The notes under the pieces were generated by a model. It was not told the DNA's origin. It worked only from the letters and a program-made list of their open reading frames with translations, and ran no database searches. A stretch of DNA of 64,000 nt from Paraburkholderia caffeinitolerans (GTDB lineage: Bacteria; Pseudomonadota; Gammaproteobacteria; Burkholderiales; Burkholderiaceae), in contig NZ_CADIKL010000021.1 of assembly GCF_902859945.1 (NCBI RefSeq), forward strand, positions 55,169 through 119,168. The letters are read 5' to 3'. Position 1 is the first letter of the stretch, and each line of letters opens with the position of its first letter. A program made the translations under genes and the position numbers. Of this stretch, positions 18,876 through 27,344 are shown in pieces.

Positions 18876-19913
18876 TCAGCCCTCGGTGGGCAGCGCGTAA
18901 GGCAGCGGCAGGGTGCGCAGCGCGGGGCCGTCGGCGGCGCCCAGATGCACGCTGCCCGATTCGAGCGCCGCAAGCTTGATCTCCGCGAGCAGATCGACGC
19001 CGCCTTCGGGCGCCGGCGCTGCGTTCACGATCATGCCGCACGGCTGGCTCGGGTCGTCGGAGTGAAAGAGTTCTGCGCCGGCGCGTGCGGCGTCGGTCCC
19101 GGCCGCGACGCTCGCGAGCGCGGTGCGGCGCTTGATCGTGCCGCGATACTGGCTGCGCGCCACGATTTCCTGGCCCGGATAGCAGCCCTTCTTGAAGTTC
19201 ACGCCGCCGAGCACGTCGTAGTTGACCATCTGCGGGACGAATTGCTCGCTCACGGCCTGGGTGATGCGCGGCTCGCCCGCGCGAATGTCGAGCCAGTCCC
19301 AAACCGCGGGCGAGACCGGCTTGAGCAGATCCTGGAGCGAGGCGAGCTTAGCCTCCACGGCGTCCTTCGGCCCAACCCACAGATAGCGCAGGCGCCCGAG
19401 CGCATCGGGCACGCGAATCAGCGTCCCGGCGGGATCGTCCACCTTCACGTGCACGCCGTCGGGCAGCGCGTCGAATACTCGGGAGAGCGCGCCGCGCACG
19501 TCGCCCGCGAGGCCCACCACGAGCAGCTTGTCGCTGTCGTCGGTGAGCTTGGCCTTGGCGCGCAGCACGAACATCGACAGGCGTTTTTGCACGCTCGCCT
19601 GAACGTCCTTCGACAGCAGCAGGCGGATGGTGTCGCCCGTCTTCCACGTGAGGAACGAGGCGAGCAGGCGGCCTTTGGGCGAGCAATATCCCGCGAGGCG
19701 CGCGCCGGTCACATCCAGATGCTGGATGTCGTTCGTGAGCTGGCTGTGCAGGAAGCTGGCAGCGTCGTCGCCATTGGCGTCGATCACGCCGAATTGCGGC
19801 AGGATCGCCCAGGCGCCGCCCTTGAGGACGGCGTCGAACTCATCGGCGGCAGGCGCTGCGGCGGATTGCGTGTCGGGGGAAGGCGTGGCGTTGGAAGCGA
19901 GCGGAGCGTTCAT
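18876..19913 (-). CDS. ygfZ: tRNA-modifying / Fe-S assembly protein YgfZ (folate-binding)
   Basis: GcvT-like folate-binding protein that supports particular iron-sulfur enzymes such as MiaB. 345 residues. The diagnostic KGCYPGQE motif lies in the C-terminal half, preceded by the GLDWLDI-like region WDWLDIRAGEPRI. N-terminal residues 1-30 are Ala/Pro-rich and variable. It is divergent from mltG (78 bp), a linkage seen widely in beta-proteobacteria. Confidence 0.92.
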   Translation of the reverse strand: MNAPLASNATPSPDTQSAAAPAADEFDAVLKGGAWAILPQFGVIDANGDDAASFLHSQLTNDIQHLDVTGARLAGYCSPKGRLLASFLTWKTGDTIRLLLSKDVQASVQKRLSMFVLRAKAKLTDDSDKLLVVGLAGDVRGALSRVFDALPDGVHVKVDDPAGTLIRVPDALGRLRYLWVGPKDAVEAKLASLQDLLKPVSPAVWDWLDIRAGEPRITQAVSEQFVPQMVNYDVLGGVNFKKGCYPGQEIVARSQYRGTIKRRTALASVAAGTDAARAGAELFHSDDPSQPCGMIVNAAPAPEGGVDLLAEIKLAALESGSVHLGAADGPALRTLPLPYALPTEG

Positions 19914-19991
19914 GGATTCGGGGAACAGTCAATCCTGACTTTGGCGAGGGCAAGCAGTTATTATATGAGGTCCGCCTGAGTCACGTTACGC

Positions 19992-21002
19992 ATGTCCCTC
20001 CTCAAGAAATGCCTTGTTGCCGGCGCCGGCCTCGTCGTGCTTGGCGCCGTCGCAGTGGGTGGCGTCTGGCGCTGGGCGAACTCGCCCGTGGCGCTCGCCG
20101 TCCCGCAACTCGATGTCACCATCAAACCGCACAGTTCCGTGCGCAGTGTTACCGCCCAGTTGCGCCGTGGCGGCGTGCCTGTCCAGACCGATTTGTTTGT
20201 GTTGATGACGCGCGTGCTCGGCCTGCAAAGCCAGCTCAAGTCCGGCAACTACGAGTTCAAGGCCGGCGTCACGCCCTACGAGGTGCTGCAGAAAATGGCG
20301 CTCGGCGACGTCAACGAGTCCGTCGCGACCATCATCGAAGGCTGGACCTTCAAGCGCATGCGCGACGAACTCGACGCCAATCCGGCGCTGCGCCACGACA
20401 CCGCCGGCATGAGCGACGCTCAACTGCTCGCCGCGATCGGCGCGCCGGCCGCGCCGCAGGGCAGCGGCGAAGGGCTGTTCTTCCCGGACACCTATCTGTT
20501 CGACAAGGGTTCGAGCGATCTGGACGTCTATCGCCGCGCCTACAAACTCATGCAGACGCATCTGAACGAGGCATGGGCCGCGCGCGCGCAGGGCTTGCCG
20601 CTGAAGTCGCCCTACGAGGCGCTCACGCTTGCCTCGCTGGTCGAGAAGGAGACCGGCAAGGCCGGCGACCGTCCGCTCGTGGCGGCCGTGTTCGCGAACC
20701 GGCTCAAGGCGGGCATGCCATTGCAGACCGATCCGACGGTGATCTACGGGCTCGGAGCGAACTACACGGGACGGCTGCACAAGAGCGATTTGCAGACCAA
20801 CACTATCTACAATACCTACCTGCGTTCCGGGTTGCCGCCGACGCCAATTGCACTGCCGGGCGTTGCCGCCCTGCAAGCGGCGCTCAATCCCGCCTCGACC
20901 ACCGCGCTGTATTTCGTGGCGCGTGGCGACGGCAGCAGCGTTTTTTCTGACAATCTCGTCGACCATAACAAGGCCGTCGACAAGTACATCCGGGGTAACT
21001 AA
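19992..21002 (+). CDS. mltG: Endolytic peptidoglycan transglycosylase
   Basis: Inner-membrane lytic transglycosylase that cleaves nascent glycan strands and sets their length. 336 residues. One N-terminal membrane segment (about residues 7-27), then the YceG domain with GLFFPDTYLF, the catalytic Glu in LASLVEKETG, and TDPTVIYGLG. The stop TAA is immediately followed by the tmk ATG, showing tight coupling. Confidence 0.95.
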   Translation: MSLLKKCLVAGAGLVVLGAVAVGGVWRWANSPVALAVPQLDVTIKPHSSVRSVTAQLRRGGVPVQTDLFVLMTRVLGLQSQLKSGNYEFKAGVTPYEVLQKMALGDVNESVATIIEGWTFKRMRDELDANPALRHDTAGMSDAQLLAAIGAPAAPQGSGEGLFFPDTYLFDKGSSDLDVYRRAYKLMQTHLNEAWAARAQGLPLKSPYEALTLASLVEKETGKAGDRPLVAAVFANRLKAGMPLQTDPTVIYGLGANYTGRLHKSDLQTNTIYNTYLRSGLPPTPIALPGVAALQAALNPASTTALYFVARGDGSSVFSDNLVDHNKAVDKYIRGN

Positions 21003-21623
21003 ATGGCGCGGGGCCGATTCATCACGTTCGAGGGTATCGACGGCGCGGGCAAGACCACGCATCTGGCGTGGTTTCGCGAGCAACTCGAACAGAAACTGGG
21101 CGCCTCGGGCCGCTCGGTGGTCATGACGCGCGAGCCCGGCGGCACGCCGCTGGGGGAAAAGCTGCGCGAGATCCTGCTGCACGAGTCGATGGATCTCGAA
21201 ACCGAGGCGTTGCTGATGTTCGCCGCCCGCCGCGAGCACCTCGCACGCGTGATCGAGCCGGCGCTCGTGCGCGGCGACTGGGTGCTCTCGGACCGCTTCA
21301 CCGATGCCACATTCGCCTACCAGGGCGGCGGCCGGGGCCTGCCGCGCGACAAGCTTGAAGCGCTCGAGCGCTGGGTCCAGGGCGGCTTCCAGCCCGATTT
21401 GACCGTGCTGTTCGACATCGCACCCGATACCGCGAGCGAGCGCCGGGGCGCCGCGCGCGAGCCGGACCGCTTCGAAAGCGAAACCGATGCCTTCTTCACG
21501 CGCACCCGCGCCGAATATCTGCGCCGCGCGGAAGAGGCGCCGTATCGCTTCGCGATCGTCGATTCGTCGCAGGGCATCGACGAGATTCGCGGAAAACTCG
21601 AGAAAATCGTTGCAACACTTTGA
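21003..21623 (+). CDS. tmk: Thymidylate kinase
   Basis: Phosphorylates dTMP to dTDP. 206 residues. The P-loop FEGIDGAGKTTH is at residues 8-19, the DR(Y/F) motif appears as LSDRFTDATFAYQGGGRG, and a LID region follows. Its ATG abuts the mltG stop. It belongs to the mltG-tmk-holB run. Confidence 0.96.
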   Translation: MARGRFITFEGIDGAGKTTHLAWFREQLEQKLGASGRSVVMTREPGGTPLGEKLREILLHESMDLETEALLMFAARREHLARVIEPALVRGDWVLSDRFTDATFAYQGGGRGLPRDKLEALERWVQGGFQPDLTVLFDIAPDTASERRGAAREPDRFESETDAFFTRTRAEYLRRAEEAPYRFAIVDSSQGIDEIRGKLEKIVATL

Positions 21624-21710
21624 TTAAAAAGCGTTATTTGCTGCGTTAATGATGCTCGATAAAATTCGCGCAAATCCTCAGAAGTGCCGCTTAAGAGATT
21701 GATTTAAAAC

Positions 21711-22754
21711 ATGATTTATCCTTGGCAATCGGGCGACTGGGAGCGCCTTCAGCAGTTGCGCAGCCATTGGCCGCATGCGCTGCTGCTGCATGGCCAGGCG
21801 GGCATCGGCAAGCTCCAGTTCGCGCAGCATCTGGCGAAGGGACTGTTGTGCGAGTCGCCGCAGGCCGACGGCCAGCCGTGCGGCGCATGCCCCGCATGCA
21901 ACTGGTTCGCGCAGGGCAATCATCCCGACTACCGTATCGTGCTGCCCGAGGCGCTGGCCGGTCTCGCAGGCCAGACGGGCGCCGAGGACAAGGACGACGC
22001 GAAGGCCGATAAAGGCGACGCGGACGAGGGCAAGAAGACTCGCGCGCCCAGCAAGGAAATCCGTATCGAGCAGGTGCGCGCGCTGCTCGATTTCACCGGC
22101 GTCGGTTCGCATCGCGGCGGCCTGCGCGTGGTCGTGCTGTATCCGGCCGAGGCGCTCAATGTCGCTGCCGCGAATGCGCTGCTGAAAACGCTCGAAGAGC
22201 CACCCGCGGGCGTCGTGTTCCTGCTGGTTTCGGCGCGCATCGACCGGTTGCTGCCCACCATCATCAGCCGTTGCCGCCAGTGGCCGATGAGCACGCCCGC
22301 ACCGGACGAGGCACAGGCATGGCTTGCGAAGCAGGGCGTGGCCGACCCGGCCGGTCTGCTCGCCGAAGCGGGAGGCGCGCCGCTTGCGGCGCTCGCGCTC
22401 TCGCAGGACGACAATCGCGCGCTGCGCGACTGGACACTCGGGCAGCTCGCGGCCGGCGCGGCATGCGACGCCTTCGCCTGCGGCGAGACCCTGCAGAAGC
22501 TGCCGGTGCCGCTCGTGCTCGGCTGGCTGCAGCGTTGGGTCTACGACCTGCTGGCCGAGCGCACGGCGGGCCGGCCGCGCTACTACCCGCAGTCGGCGGC
22601 GGCGCTCACGCGCTGCGCGGCGAAGCTGGATGCACCGGCGCTCGCACGCTATCTGAAGTCGGTGACGCGCCAGCGTGCCGTGGAAAACCATCCGCTGAAT
22701 GCGCGACTCGTGTTCGAGGAGCTGTTTCTCGGCTATCGTGAAATGTTTGCCTGA
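21711..22754 (+). CDS. holB: DNA polymerase III subunit delta prime
   Basis: Clamp-loader subunit. 347 residues. A structural zinc site is visible (four Cys within residues about 44-64: LLCES, QPCGACPAC). As usual for delta prime, a canonical Walker A is absent (HGQAGIGKLQF). An AEALNVAAANALLKTLEEPP region and SRC(R/Q) follow. A hydrophilic, charged insertion of about 20 residues (GAEDKDDAKADKGDADEGKK) sits near residue 90, typical of Burkholderiales. Start 87 bp after tmk. Confidence 0.94.
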   Translation: MIYPWQSGDWERLQQLRSHWPHALLLHGQAGIGKLQFAQHLAKGLLCESPQADGQPCGACPACNWFAQGNHPDYRIVLPEALAGLAGQTGAEDKDDAKADKGDADEGKKTRAPSKEIRIEQVRALLDFTGVGSHRGGLRVVVLYPAEALNVAAANALLKTLEEPPAGVVFLLVSARIDRLLPTIISRCRQWPMSTPAPDEAQAWLAKQGVADPAGLLAEAGGAPLAALALSQDDNRALRDWTLGQLAAGAACDAFACGETLQKLPVPLVLGWLQRWVYDLLAERTAGRPRYYPQSAAALTRCAAKLDAPALARYLKSVTRQRAVENHPLNARLVFEELFLGYREMFA

Positions 22755-22828
22755 GACGTGTTCTTGAGCGCGCCCGGCCGCCACGCGCCGCTCCCGCCTT
22801 ATCCGAAAACTCGCCGCTGATCCGCACC

Positions 22829-23329
22829 ATGAGCGTTATTTACCGGGATGCCACCCTCGACGATCTGCCCGCGATCGTCGCCATTTACAACTCGACCGTG
22901 CCGTCACGGCAGGTCACCGCCGATCTCGAGCCCGTGAGCGTAGAAAGCCGGCTGCCGTGGTTTCACGCGCACGGCCCGGCACGGCGGCCGCTGTGGGTTG
23001 TCGAAGAGGGCGGCCGGGTGATTGCCTGGCTGAGCTTTTCGGACTTCTATGGGCGGCCGGCCTACGGCCACACCTCGGAAGTCAGCATCTACCTGGACGA
23101 AGCCGCGCGCGGCAAAGGGCTCGGGCGCCAGCTGCTGGCTGCCGCGCTCGATGCCGCGCCGGGGCTGGACGTCCACACGGTGCTCGGCTTCGTGTTCGGC
23201 CACAATGAGCCAAGCGTGCGGCTCTTTCACGGCTTTGGCTTCGAGGCGTGGGGAACGTTGCCGCGCGTGGCCGTGCTCGACGGCGTCGAGCGCGATCTCG
23301 TGATCCTCGGCAAGCGGCTTGCAGCCTGA
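22829..23329 (+). CDS. GNAT N-acetyltransferase, phosphinothricin-acetyltransferase-like
   Basis: 166 residues with the full GNAT fold: an N-terminal YRDATLDDLPAIVAIYN, then SEVSIYLDEAARGKGLGRQLLAA, which holds the acetyl-CoA pyrophosphate loop R-x-x-G-x-G/A, and a C-terminal FGFEAWGTLPRVA. Members acetylate amino groups of small molecules such as methionine sulfoximine. Its place between holB and tatD is unusual. Confidence 0.88.
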   Translation: MSVIYRDATLDDLPAIVAIYNSTVPSRQVTADLEPVSVESRLPWFHAHGPARRPLWVVEEGGRVIAWLSFSDFYGRPAYGHTSEVSIYLDEAARGKGLGRQLLAAALDAAPGLDVHTVLGFVFGHNEPSVRLFHGFGFEAWGTLPRVAVLDGVERDLVILGKRLAA

Positions 23330-23411
23330 GTTGCAGGCCTGAATTTTTCGTTGCGCATTTTCGTAGATCTCGCGCAGTCAGCCTGACCCGTAACCCCATC
23401 GCAGGACCGCC

Positions 23412-24197
23412 ATGTTTGTCGATTCACATTGCCACATCAACTTCGAAGGTCTCGCCGACCGGCTGCCCGAGGTGCTCGAAAACATGCGCGCGCAGGCCGT
23501 CACGCATGCGCTGTGCGTCTCGGTCGACCTGGAGACGCTGCCCTCGGTGCTCGACATCGCGAGCCGCTACGAGAACGTCTACGCTTCGGTGGGTGTGCAT
23601 CCCGATCACGAAGACGTCCAGGAGCCCAGCGTCGCGGACCTCGTCGAATTGGCGCAGCACCCGAAGGTCGTGGCGATCGGTGAAACGGGGCTCGATTACT
23701 ACCGCCTCGGCGAGCGCACGATCGAAGACATGGAGTGGCAGCGCGAGCGTTTTCGCGTCCATATCCGCGCGGCGCACGCCACGGGCAAGCCGCTCATCGT
23801 CCATACGCGCGCGGCGTCGGACGACACGCTGCGCATCATGGAAGAAGAGCGTGCCGGCGAGCCCGGCGGCGTAATGCATTGCTTCACGGAGCCCTGGGCG
23901 ATCGCCGAGCGTGCCCTCGCGCAGAACTTCTACATCTCGCTTTCGGGCATCGTGACGTTCAAGAGCGCAACCGATGTTCAGGAGGTGGCGCGCCGCGTGC
24001 CGCTCGAGCGTTTGCTGATCGAAACGGATTCGCCCTATCTTGCGCCAGTGCCATATCGCGGCAAACCTAATGAACCTGCGTACGTTAGTCATGTCGGAAG
24101 ATTCATCGCGCAGCAACGCGGATTGCCGGACGCCGAACTCGGCGCTGCCACCACGCAGAATTTTTTCCAGCTCTTCAAGATTCCGGCCTCGGCCTGA
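23412..24197 (+). CDS. tatD: TatD family hydrolase (metal-dependent DNase)
   Basis: 261 residues. The metal-binding residues are visible: SHCHINF at residues 5-11, the Glu of GETGLDYY near 95, His in LIVHTRAA, His in MHCFTEP and Asp in LLIETDSPYLAP. Family members are 3'-5' exonucleases linked to repair; this one is of the YcfH branch commonly found beside holB. Confidence 0.93.
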   Translation: MFVDSHCHINFEGLADRLPEVLENMRAQAVTHALCVSVDLETLPSVLDIASRYENVYASVGVHPDHEDVQEPSVADLVELAQHPKVVAIGETGLDYYRLGERTIEDMEWQRERFRVHIRAAHATGKPLIVHTRAASDDTLRIMEEERAGEPGGVMHCFTEPWAIAERALAQNFYISLSGIVTFKSATDVQEVARRVPLERLLIETDSPYLAPVPYRGKPNEPAYVSHVGRFIAQQRGLPDAELGAATTQNFFQLFKIPASA

Positions 24198-24272
24198 ATC
24201 GTGATCCGCTAGCAGTCGATTTGGATTTATCGTTTTTTATCAATTAGATATCGAATAACATTAAGGTCTGAC

Positions 24273-24977
24273 ATGAACTCGAATCTGCTTACGCCCACCG
24301 TCCAAGCCACGCGCGCCACCGGGATGCGTCGCATTGCCGCTGCGCTCGCCATCGGCATGAGCGCCGCCTTCCTCGCGAGCGCGCCGGTCCAGGCCGCGTC
24401 GATCGATTCGCTCGTGAAGGACGTGAAATTCGACGACGCCAAGGGCGTCGCCAAGGACCTCGCCGACGGCATGGACCCGAACGCCACGGATAGCCAGGGC
24501 ATGCCGCTGCTCGTGCTGGCCGCGCGCGAGAAGTCGGACAAGGTCGCGGCATTGCTGCTCGACAATCCGAAGACCAACATCGCCGCCGAAGACAAGTCGG
24601 GCGAGAACGCGCTGATGCTGGCCTCGCTCAACGGCGACATGGATCTCGTGAAGCTGCTCATCACCAAGGGCGCCGAGGTGAACAAGCAGGGCTGGACGCC
24701 GCTGCACTATGCCGCCGCGAACGGCCACGACGACGTGGTGAAGCTGCTGGTCGGCTATTCGGCCGACGTCAACGCGCAGTCGCCCAATGGCACGACGCCG
24801 CTCATGATGGCCGCGCGCGGCGACCATATGAGCACCGCGAAGCTGCTTCTCGACCACGGCGCCAATCTCAATGCGAAGAACCAGATCGGCATGACCGCAC
24901 TCGATTTCGCCAAGCAGTACAAGGCGCCTGACGCGATCAAGGATCTCTCGGCGCGCATGGGCCAGGCGGCGCAGTAA
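24273..24977 (+). CDS. Secreted ankyrin-repeat protein
   Basis: 234 residues. The N-terminus has a long signal-like segment (hydrophobic about residues 22-42, cleavage near VQA-AS), so export to the periplasm is likely. Four to five ankyrin repeats follow (for example GWTPLHYAAANGHDDVVKLL and GTTPLMMAARGDHMSTAKLL). Such proteins mediate protein-protein contacts; the partner is unknown. It is 75 bp after tatD and the promoter is unclear. Confidence 0.88.
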   Translation: MNSNLLTPTVQATRATGMRRIAAALAIGMSAAFLASAPVQAASIDSLVKDVKFDDAKGVAKDLADGMDPNATDSQGMPLLVLAAREKSDKVAALLLDNPKTNIAAEDKSGENALMLASLNGDMDLVKLLITKGAEVNKQGWTPLHYAAANGHDDVVKLLVGYSADVNAQSPNGTTPLMMAARGDHMSTAKLLLDHGANLNAKNQIGMTALDFAKQYKAPDAIKDLSARMGQAAQ

Positions 24978-25158
24978 CGCCGCTGCGGGCGCGGGCGGGC
25001 CGTCGGTGCGTCCTGGCCGGCTGTTTCGCTGAAGAGCCGCACGACGCGCCCCGAAAACAGTGCACAATACCGGGATTGCCGCGGGCCGCCGCCGAGCGGC
25101 CCGCGGCGCGGCGAACACCGCCCCCGACGACGAACCAAGCGACGAATCAAGGAGAATC

Positions 25159-25515
25159 ATGCTGCGGGCTCTGATCTGCGCCGGCGCGCTCGCTGTGCCG
25201 ATTTCGGCTTTTGCCTTCACTGCCTCCGATCTGAACCGGTTGTGTTCGAAGACCGACGTGGCGTCGCGCAGCGCATGCGCGGCCTATATCGAAGGGGCTG
25301 CCGATGGCATTTTCAACACCATCGACGCCATTGGCGGCACGACCGGCCCGCGAGTCGGCCAGTATTTCTGCCTGCCGCAGGAAGCCCGCTCGGCGCAACT
25401 CACCGACGCCGTGCGCAAGTACATCGCCGACAATCCCAACGTCGCCGGCTACAACGCCAGTACGGCTATCTCGCTTGGGCTCGGCAAGGCGTTTCCTTGC
25501 AAGACCAGTAATTGA
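25159..25515 (+). CDS. Secreted Rap1a/Tai-like protein (orphan)
   Basis: 118 residues from the ATG at 25159, which has GGAGAA 4 bp upstream. A short signal peptide ends near AFA-FT. The mature part carries the Rap1a/Tai layout: Cys-x13-Cys followed by AYIEGAADG, then YFCLP and a C-terminal FPC, giving four cysteines able to form two disulfides. The founding members are periplasmic immunity proteins for type VI secretion effectors. No effector or secretion gene is visible nearby, so an immunity role is not shown here. The long frame starting at 25060 is not supported. Confidence 0.75.
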   Translation: MLRALICAGALAVPISAFAFTASDLNRLCSKTDVASRSACAAYIEGAADGIFNTIDAIGGTTGPRVGQYFCLPQEARSAQLTDAVRKYIADNPNVAGYNASTAISLGLGKAFPCKTSN

Positions 25516-25837
25516 CGGGGCTGGGCACACTGAGCCCGCACTGAACCGGCGGCCAAGTCGGCATCGAGCCCGCCCAGCCCTTCGCCCGAAAGCCTTTCCA
25601 GCGCGGCCGCGCGGGCGGCAAATTGCGCAGCCTGATCCGGCCGCCCGCATTCTTTAGCGCATTTTTACGCGCATTCACGTAGCGTGACGTCAGGCGCCAT
25701 TGCATTGGGCCGAGCCGCGCTCACGACCTTCCCGAACGCTAGCCAGATCGGCGAGCCCGCAGGCCTCGGCCAATACCGTGGCACGCCCCTTGCTGGGGAT
25801 CCGCTTGCCGGAGCAAAACGGAGGAGGAAATATCTCG
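25516..25837. other. 322-bp gene-free stretch before otsA
   Basis: No credible reading frame. It contains an inverted repeat GCGGGCGGC (25611-25619) / GCCGCCCGC (25640-25648) followed by ATTCTTT, a possible terminator for the Rap1a-like gene. A strong GGAGGAGG ribosome site for otsA is at the right end. Confidence 0.5.
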
Positions 25838-27244
25838 ATGGCCAGACTGATAGTCGTCTCGAACCGGGTGGCGACGCCCACGGAGACCAAAGGGTCCGCA
25901 GGGGGACTCGCCGTCGGCGTGTTTGGGGCGCTCAAAGACGCAGGCGGAGTGTGGTTTGGCTGGAGTGGCGACGTCGTGAGCGAGACGGTGGCGAACGCAG
26001 GGCCGACGCTAGCGGAGGAGGGCCATGTCACGTTCGCGACAGCCGGGCTCACGAGGAAGGACTACGACCAGTATTACCGCGGTTTCTCGAACGCCACGCT
26101 GTGGCCGGTGTTCCACTATCGCAACGATCTCGCGCGCTACGAGCGCGACGAATACGCCGGCTACCGGCGCGTGAACGCGTGGCTCGCGCACAAGCTCATC
26201 AAGCTGATCCAGCCCGACGACATGATCTGGGTTCACGACTACCATCTGATTCCGTTCGCCGAGGCGCTGCGCTCCGAGGGCGTGCGCAATCGCATCGGCT
26301 TTTTCCTCCATATCCCGTTTCCTTCGCCCCAGGTGCTGCAGACGATTCCGCCGCACGATGAGCTCGTGAGATCGCTGTGCTGCTACGACTTGCTCGGCTT
26401 CCAGACGCGCAACGACCAGCAGGCGTTTCACGATTACATCGTGCGCACCGCCCACGGCATGGTGCGCGAGCATGGCGAAAACAAGGAAGCGGGCGAGGTC
26501 GAGGCCTACGGGCGCACGCTGCGCACGGGCGTCTATCGCATCGGCGTGTTTCCCGACGAGATCGCGGCGCTGGCAGCGGGCTATGAAAGCCGCCAGCACG
26601 TGCTCGACCTCAAGCAGAGCCTCGAAGGGCGCAAGCTCGTGATGAGCGTGGACCGGCTCGATTACTCGAAAGGGCTCGTCGAACGCTTTCACGCATTCGA
26701 GCAATTGCTCGAGCATTCGCCCGAATGGCGCGGCAAGGTTACGCTCGTGCAGATCGCGCCGCCTACGCGCTCCGACGTGGCGAGCTACAAGGTCATCCGC
26801 GAAGAGCTGGAGCGCGAGGCTGGCCGCATCAACGGGCGCTATTCGGGCCTCGACTACACGCCGATCCGCTACCTGAGCCAGCAATACGACCGCTGGAAGC
26901 TGATGTCGCTGTTTCGCGAGTCGCAGGTGGGCTATGTCACGCCGCTGCACGATGGCATGAACCTCGTCGCGAAGGAGTACGTGGCCGCGCAGAATCCCGA
27001 GGATCCCGGCGTACTCGTGCTCTCGATTTTCGCGGGCGCGGCCGCCGAACTCACGGGCGCGCTGCTCGTGAATCCACACGATGCGGCAGGCATGTCGGAG
27101 GCGCTCGGGCGCGCGCTGTCTATGCCGCTCGAAGAGCGCAAGACGCGTTATCTGACCAATATGGAAGCGCTGCGCCGCAACGATCTGGGCGTCTGGCGTG
27201 ATCGCTTTCTCTCCGATCTCGCAGCCGTGCCGCAGCCGCGCTGA
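25838..27244 (+). CDS. otsA: Trehalose-6-phosphate synthase
   Basis: GT20 enzyme: UDP-glucose plus glucose-6-phosphate gives trehalose-6-phosphate, an osmo- and desiccation protectant precursor. 468 residues from the ATG at 25838, which follows GGAGGAGG. Family blocks: VVSNRVA at the start, GGLAVGV (substrate loop), WVHDYHL, FFLHIPFPSP, FQTRND, SVDRLDYSKG, LHDGMNLVAKEY. No otsB phosphatase is seen in the window, so the phosphatase must be elsewhere. Confidence 0.96.
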   Translation: MARLIVVSNRVATPTETKGSAGGLAVGVFGALKDAGGVWFGWSGDVVSETVANAGPTLAEEGHVTFATAGLTRKDYDQYYRGFSNATLWPVFHYRNDLARYERDEYAGYRRVNAWLAHKLIKLIQPDDMIWVHDYHLIPFAEALRSEGVRNRIGFFLHIPFPSPQVLQTIPPHDELVRSLCCYDLLGFQTRNDQQAFHDYIVRTAHGMVREHGENKEAGEVEAYGRTLRTGVYRIGVFPDEIAALAAGYESRQHVLDLKQSLEGRKLVMSVDRLDYSKGLVERFHAFEQLLEHSPEWRGKVTLVQIAPPTRSDVASYKVIREELEREAGRINGRYSGLDYTPIRYLSQQYDRWKLMSLFRESQVGYVTPLHDGMNLVAKEYVAAQNPEDPGVLVLSIFAGAAAELTGALLVNPHDAAGMSEALGRALSMPLEERKTRYLTNMEALRRNDLGVWRDRFLSDLAAVPQPR

Positions 27245-27344
27245 GTGGCTAAGTGTGGACGAGTGGGGAGATAGCGCGAGCCAGCGCCCGATTGCGTATC
27301 ATCGGGCGCTCGCTCAATCTGCGCACACGCGCTTGCTACGGCTC

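Noticed and set aside
22580..22600. CTACCCG match inside holB
   Set aside because: Inside a coding region with a poor right arm; likely chance.
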